32,171 nt of DNA, from positions 1 to 32,171 of the forward strand of contig JAFYPP010000008.1 in NCBI GenBank assembly GCA_017559995.1. Direction: 5' to 3'. The translations under genes were made by a program, and so were the position numbers. Positions 31,247 to 32,171 of this stretch are shown here, in pieces (position 1 is the stretch's first letter; every line of letters begins with the position of its first letter). The notes under the pieces are model-generated. The model was not told the origin of the DNA and did not search any database. It was given only the letters and a program-made list of their open reading frames with translations. This DNA is from Clostridia bacterium. Its GTDB lineage: Bacteria > Bacillota > Clostridia > Oscillospirales > Butyricicoccaceae.

Positions 31247-31861
31247 ATGCATATTTATCTGCAGGGCCTGACCATGGGTCTGGCCTATGTCGCCCCCATC
31301 GGCGCCCAAAACCTGTTTGTGATCCAGTCGGCCATCGGCCAGAAGCGCAGCCGCGCCTTCCTCACCGCCCTCATCGTGGTGTTTTTCGACGTGACGCTGG
31401 CGCTGGCCTGTTTCTTCGGCATCGGCGCGCTGATGGAGCGCTTCCCCCTGCTGGCCAACCTGATCCTGCTGGCAGGCAGTCTGGTGGTCATCTGGATCGG
31501 TATCGGTCTGCTGCGTTCCAAAGCCACGCTGGACAGCACCGACAGCACCCCCAAGCCGCTGGCAAAGGTCATCGCCAGCGCCTGTGTGGTCACCTGGTTC
31601 AATCCCCAGGCCATCATCGACGGCACCATGCTGCTGGGCGCTTTCCGTGCTACCCTGACGGCGGCCCAGGCCCCCTTCTTCATTCTGGGTTCGGCCAGCG
31701 CCTCCTGTCTGTGGTTCTTCGGTCTGACCACCATTTTGTCCATCTTCCGCGGAAAGATCACTGACAACATCCTGCAGTGGATCAACCGCATCTGCGGCTG
31801 CGTCATCGTGTTCTACGGCCTCAAGCTGCTGTGGAGCTTCGTCAGCCAGTTCATCGGTTAA
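31247..31861 (+). CDS. LysE/ArgO-family amino acid exporter
   Basis: A 204-residue protein with six hydrophobic helices. The N-terminal [18 protein letters not shown] is the LysE/ArgO signature, and [17 protein letters not shown] is the second conserved stretch. Members export lysine and/or arginine to prevent toxic build-up. AGAGGT lies 7 bases before the ATG at 31247. No LysG/ArgP-type regulator is adjacent. Family is sure; the exact amino acid is inferred. Confidence 0.93.
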   Translation: MHIYLQGLTMGLAYVAPIGAQNLFVIQSAIGQKRSRAFLTALIVVFFDVTLALACFFGIGALMERFPLLANLILLAGSLVVIWIGIGLLRSKATLDSTDSTPKPLAKVIASACVVTWFNPQAIIDGTMLLGAFRATLTAAQAPFFILGSASASCLWFFGLTTILSIFRGKITDNILQWINRICGCVIVFYGLKLLWSFVSQFIG

Positions 31862-31873
31862 TGTAAAAAAGAC

Positions 31874-31908
31874 AGCCCCTTGCCGGTCGGCAAGGGGCTT
31901 TTTGTTTT
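31874..31908. terminator. Bidirectional terminator between exporter and aspS
   Basis: Stem AGCCCCTTGCC / GGCAAGGGGCT with loop GGTC and T-runs on both strands. Confidence 0.9.
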
Positions 31909-31916
31909 GTATGGGA

Positions 31917-32171
<255 letters not shown>

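Overview
The window is gene-dense, GC-rich, low-repeat bacterial chromosome. Strong AGGAGG-type ribosome binding sites, sigma-A promoters (TTGxxx-N17-TAxxxT, often with an extended TGn -10), hairpin-plus-T-run terminators shared between convergent genes, and the gene families present (decarboxylase-type sodium pump, SpoVB/MurJ-like flippase, DUF1934-argS pair, NifS-NifU pair, DegV) point to an anaerobic Clostridia member, most likely an Oscillospiraceae/Ruminococcaceae-type gut commensal. The species cannot be fixed from the sequence alone.

Layout. 1-1864 (minus): the end of a biotin-dependent sodium-pump decarboxylase operon (carboxyltransferase, small membrane subunit, start of the biotin carrier). 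2095-5834 (plus): DUF1934 protein and argS in an ATGA overlap, then a secreted S41/PDZ peptidase. 5979-6851 (minus): a histidine-phosphatase/membrane/zinc-ribbon fusion that lacks its second catalytic His. 6986-12451 (plus): threonine aldolase, then an ABC ATPase and a 1207-residue FtsX-type permease with a huge heptad-repeat domain. 12495-15083: C39-like peptidase (minus), glycerol kinase (plus), XRE regulator (minus). 15213-16841 (minus): lipid/polysaccharide flippase.

16890-18000 is an AT-rich island unlike its surroundings. It holds a small lipoprotein gene and, in the 5' leader of that gene, what looks like a 507-bp mobile element. The element has two-hairpin ends arranged as inverted repeats and a single DUF559 (Vsr-like PD-(D/E)xK) endonuclease gene that uses one end as its ribosome binding site and ends inside the other. 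It is bracketed by a perfect 12-bp direct repeat exactly 23 bp outside each end. Removing it and one repeat copy joins a good promoter to the lipoprotein ribosome binding site. This is the most interesting object in the window. Next to it lies a GNAT acetyltransferase gene broken by a one-base frameshift.

18648-26711: SatP-type acetate transporter (minus), class C beta-lactamase-fold hydrolase (plus), radical SAM protein (minus), two-component system (minus), DegV protein (plus), MalY/PatB-type PLP enzyme and EamA transporter (minus). A perfect 10-bp inverted repeat lies between the response regulator and degV. 26766-28402 (minus): nifS-nifU iron-sulfur assembly operon with a palindrome inside its promoter. 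28527-32171: lipoprotein (minus), SGNH hydrolase (plus), a membrane-anchored XRE protein and rnhA (minus), LysE/ArgO exporter (plus), and the 3' end of aspS (minus). No rRNA, tRNA, CRISPR array or complete known transposase was seen, and no gene-free stretch exceeds 300 bases.
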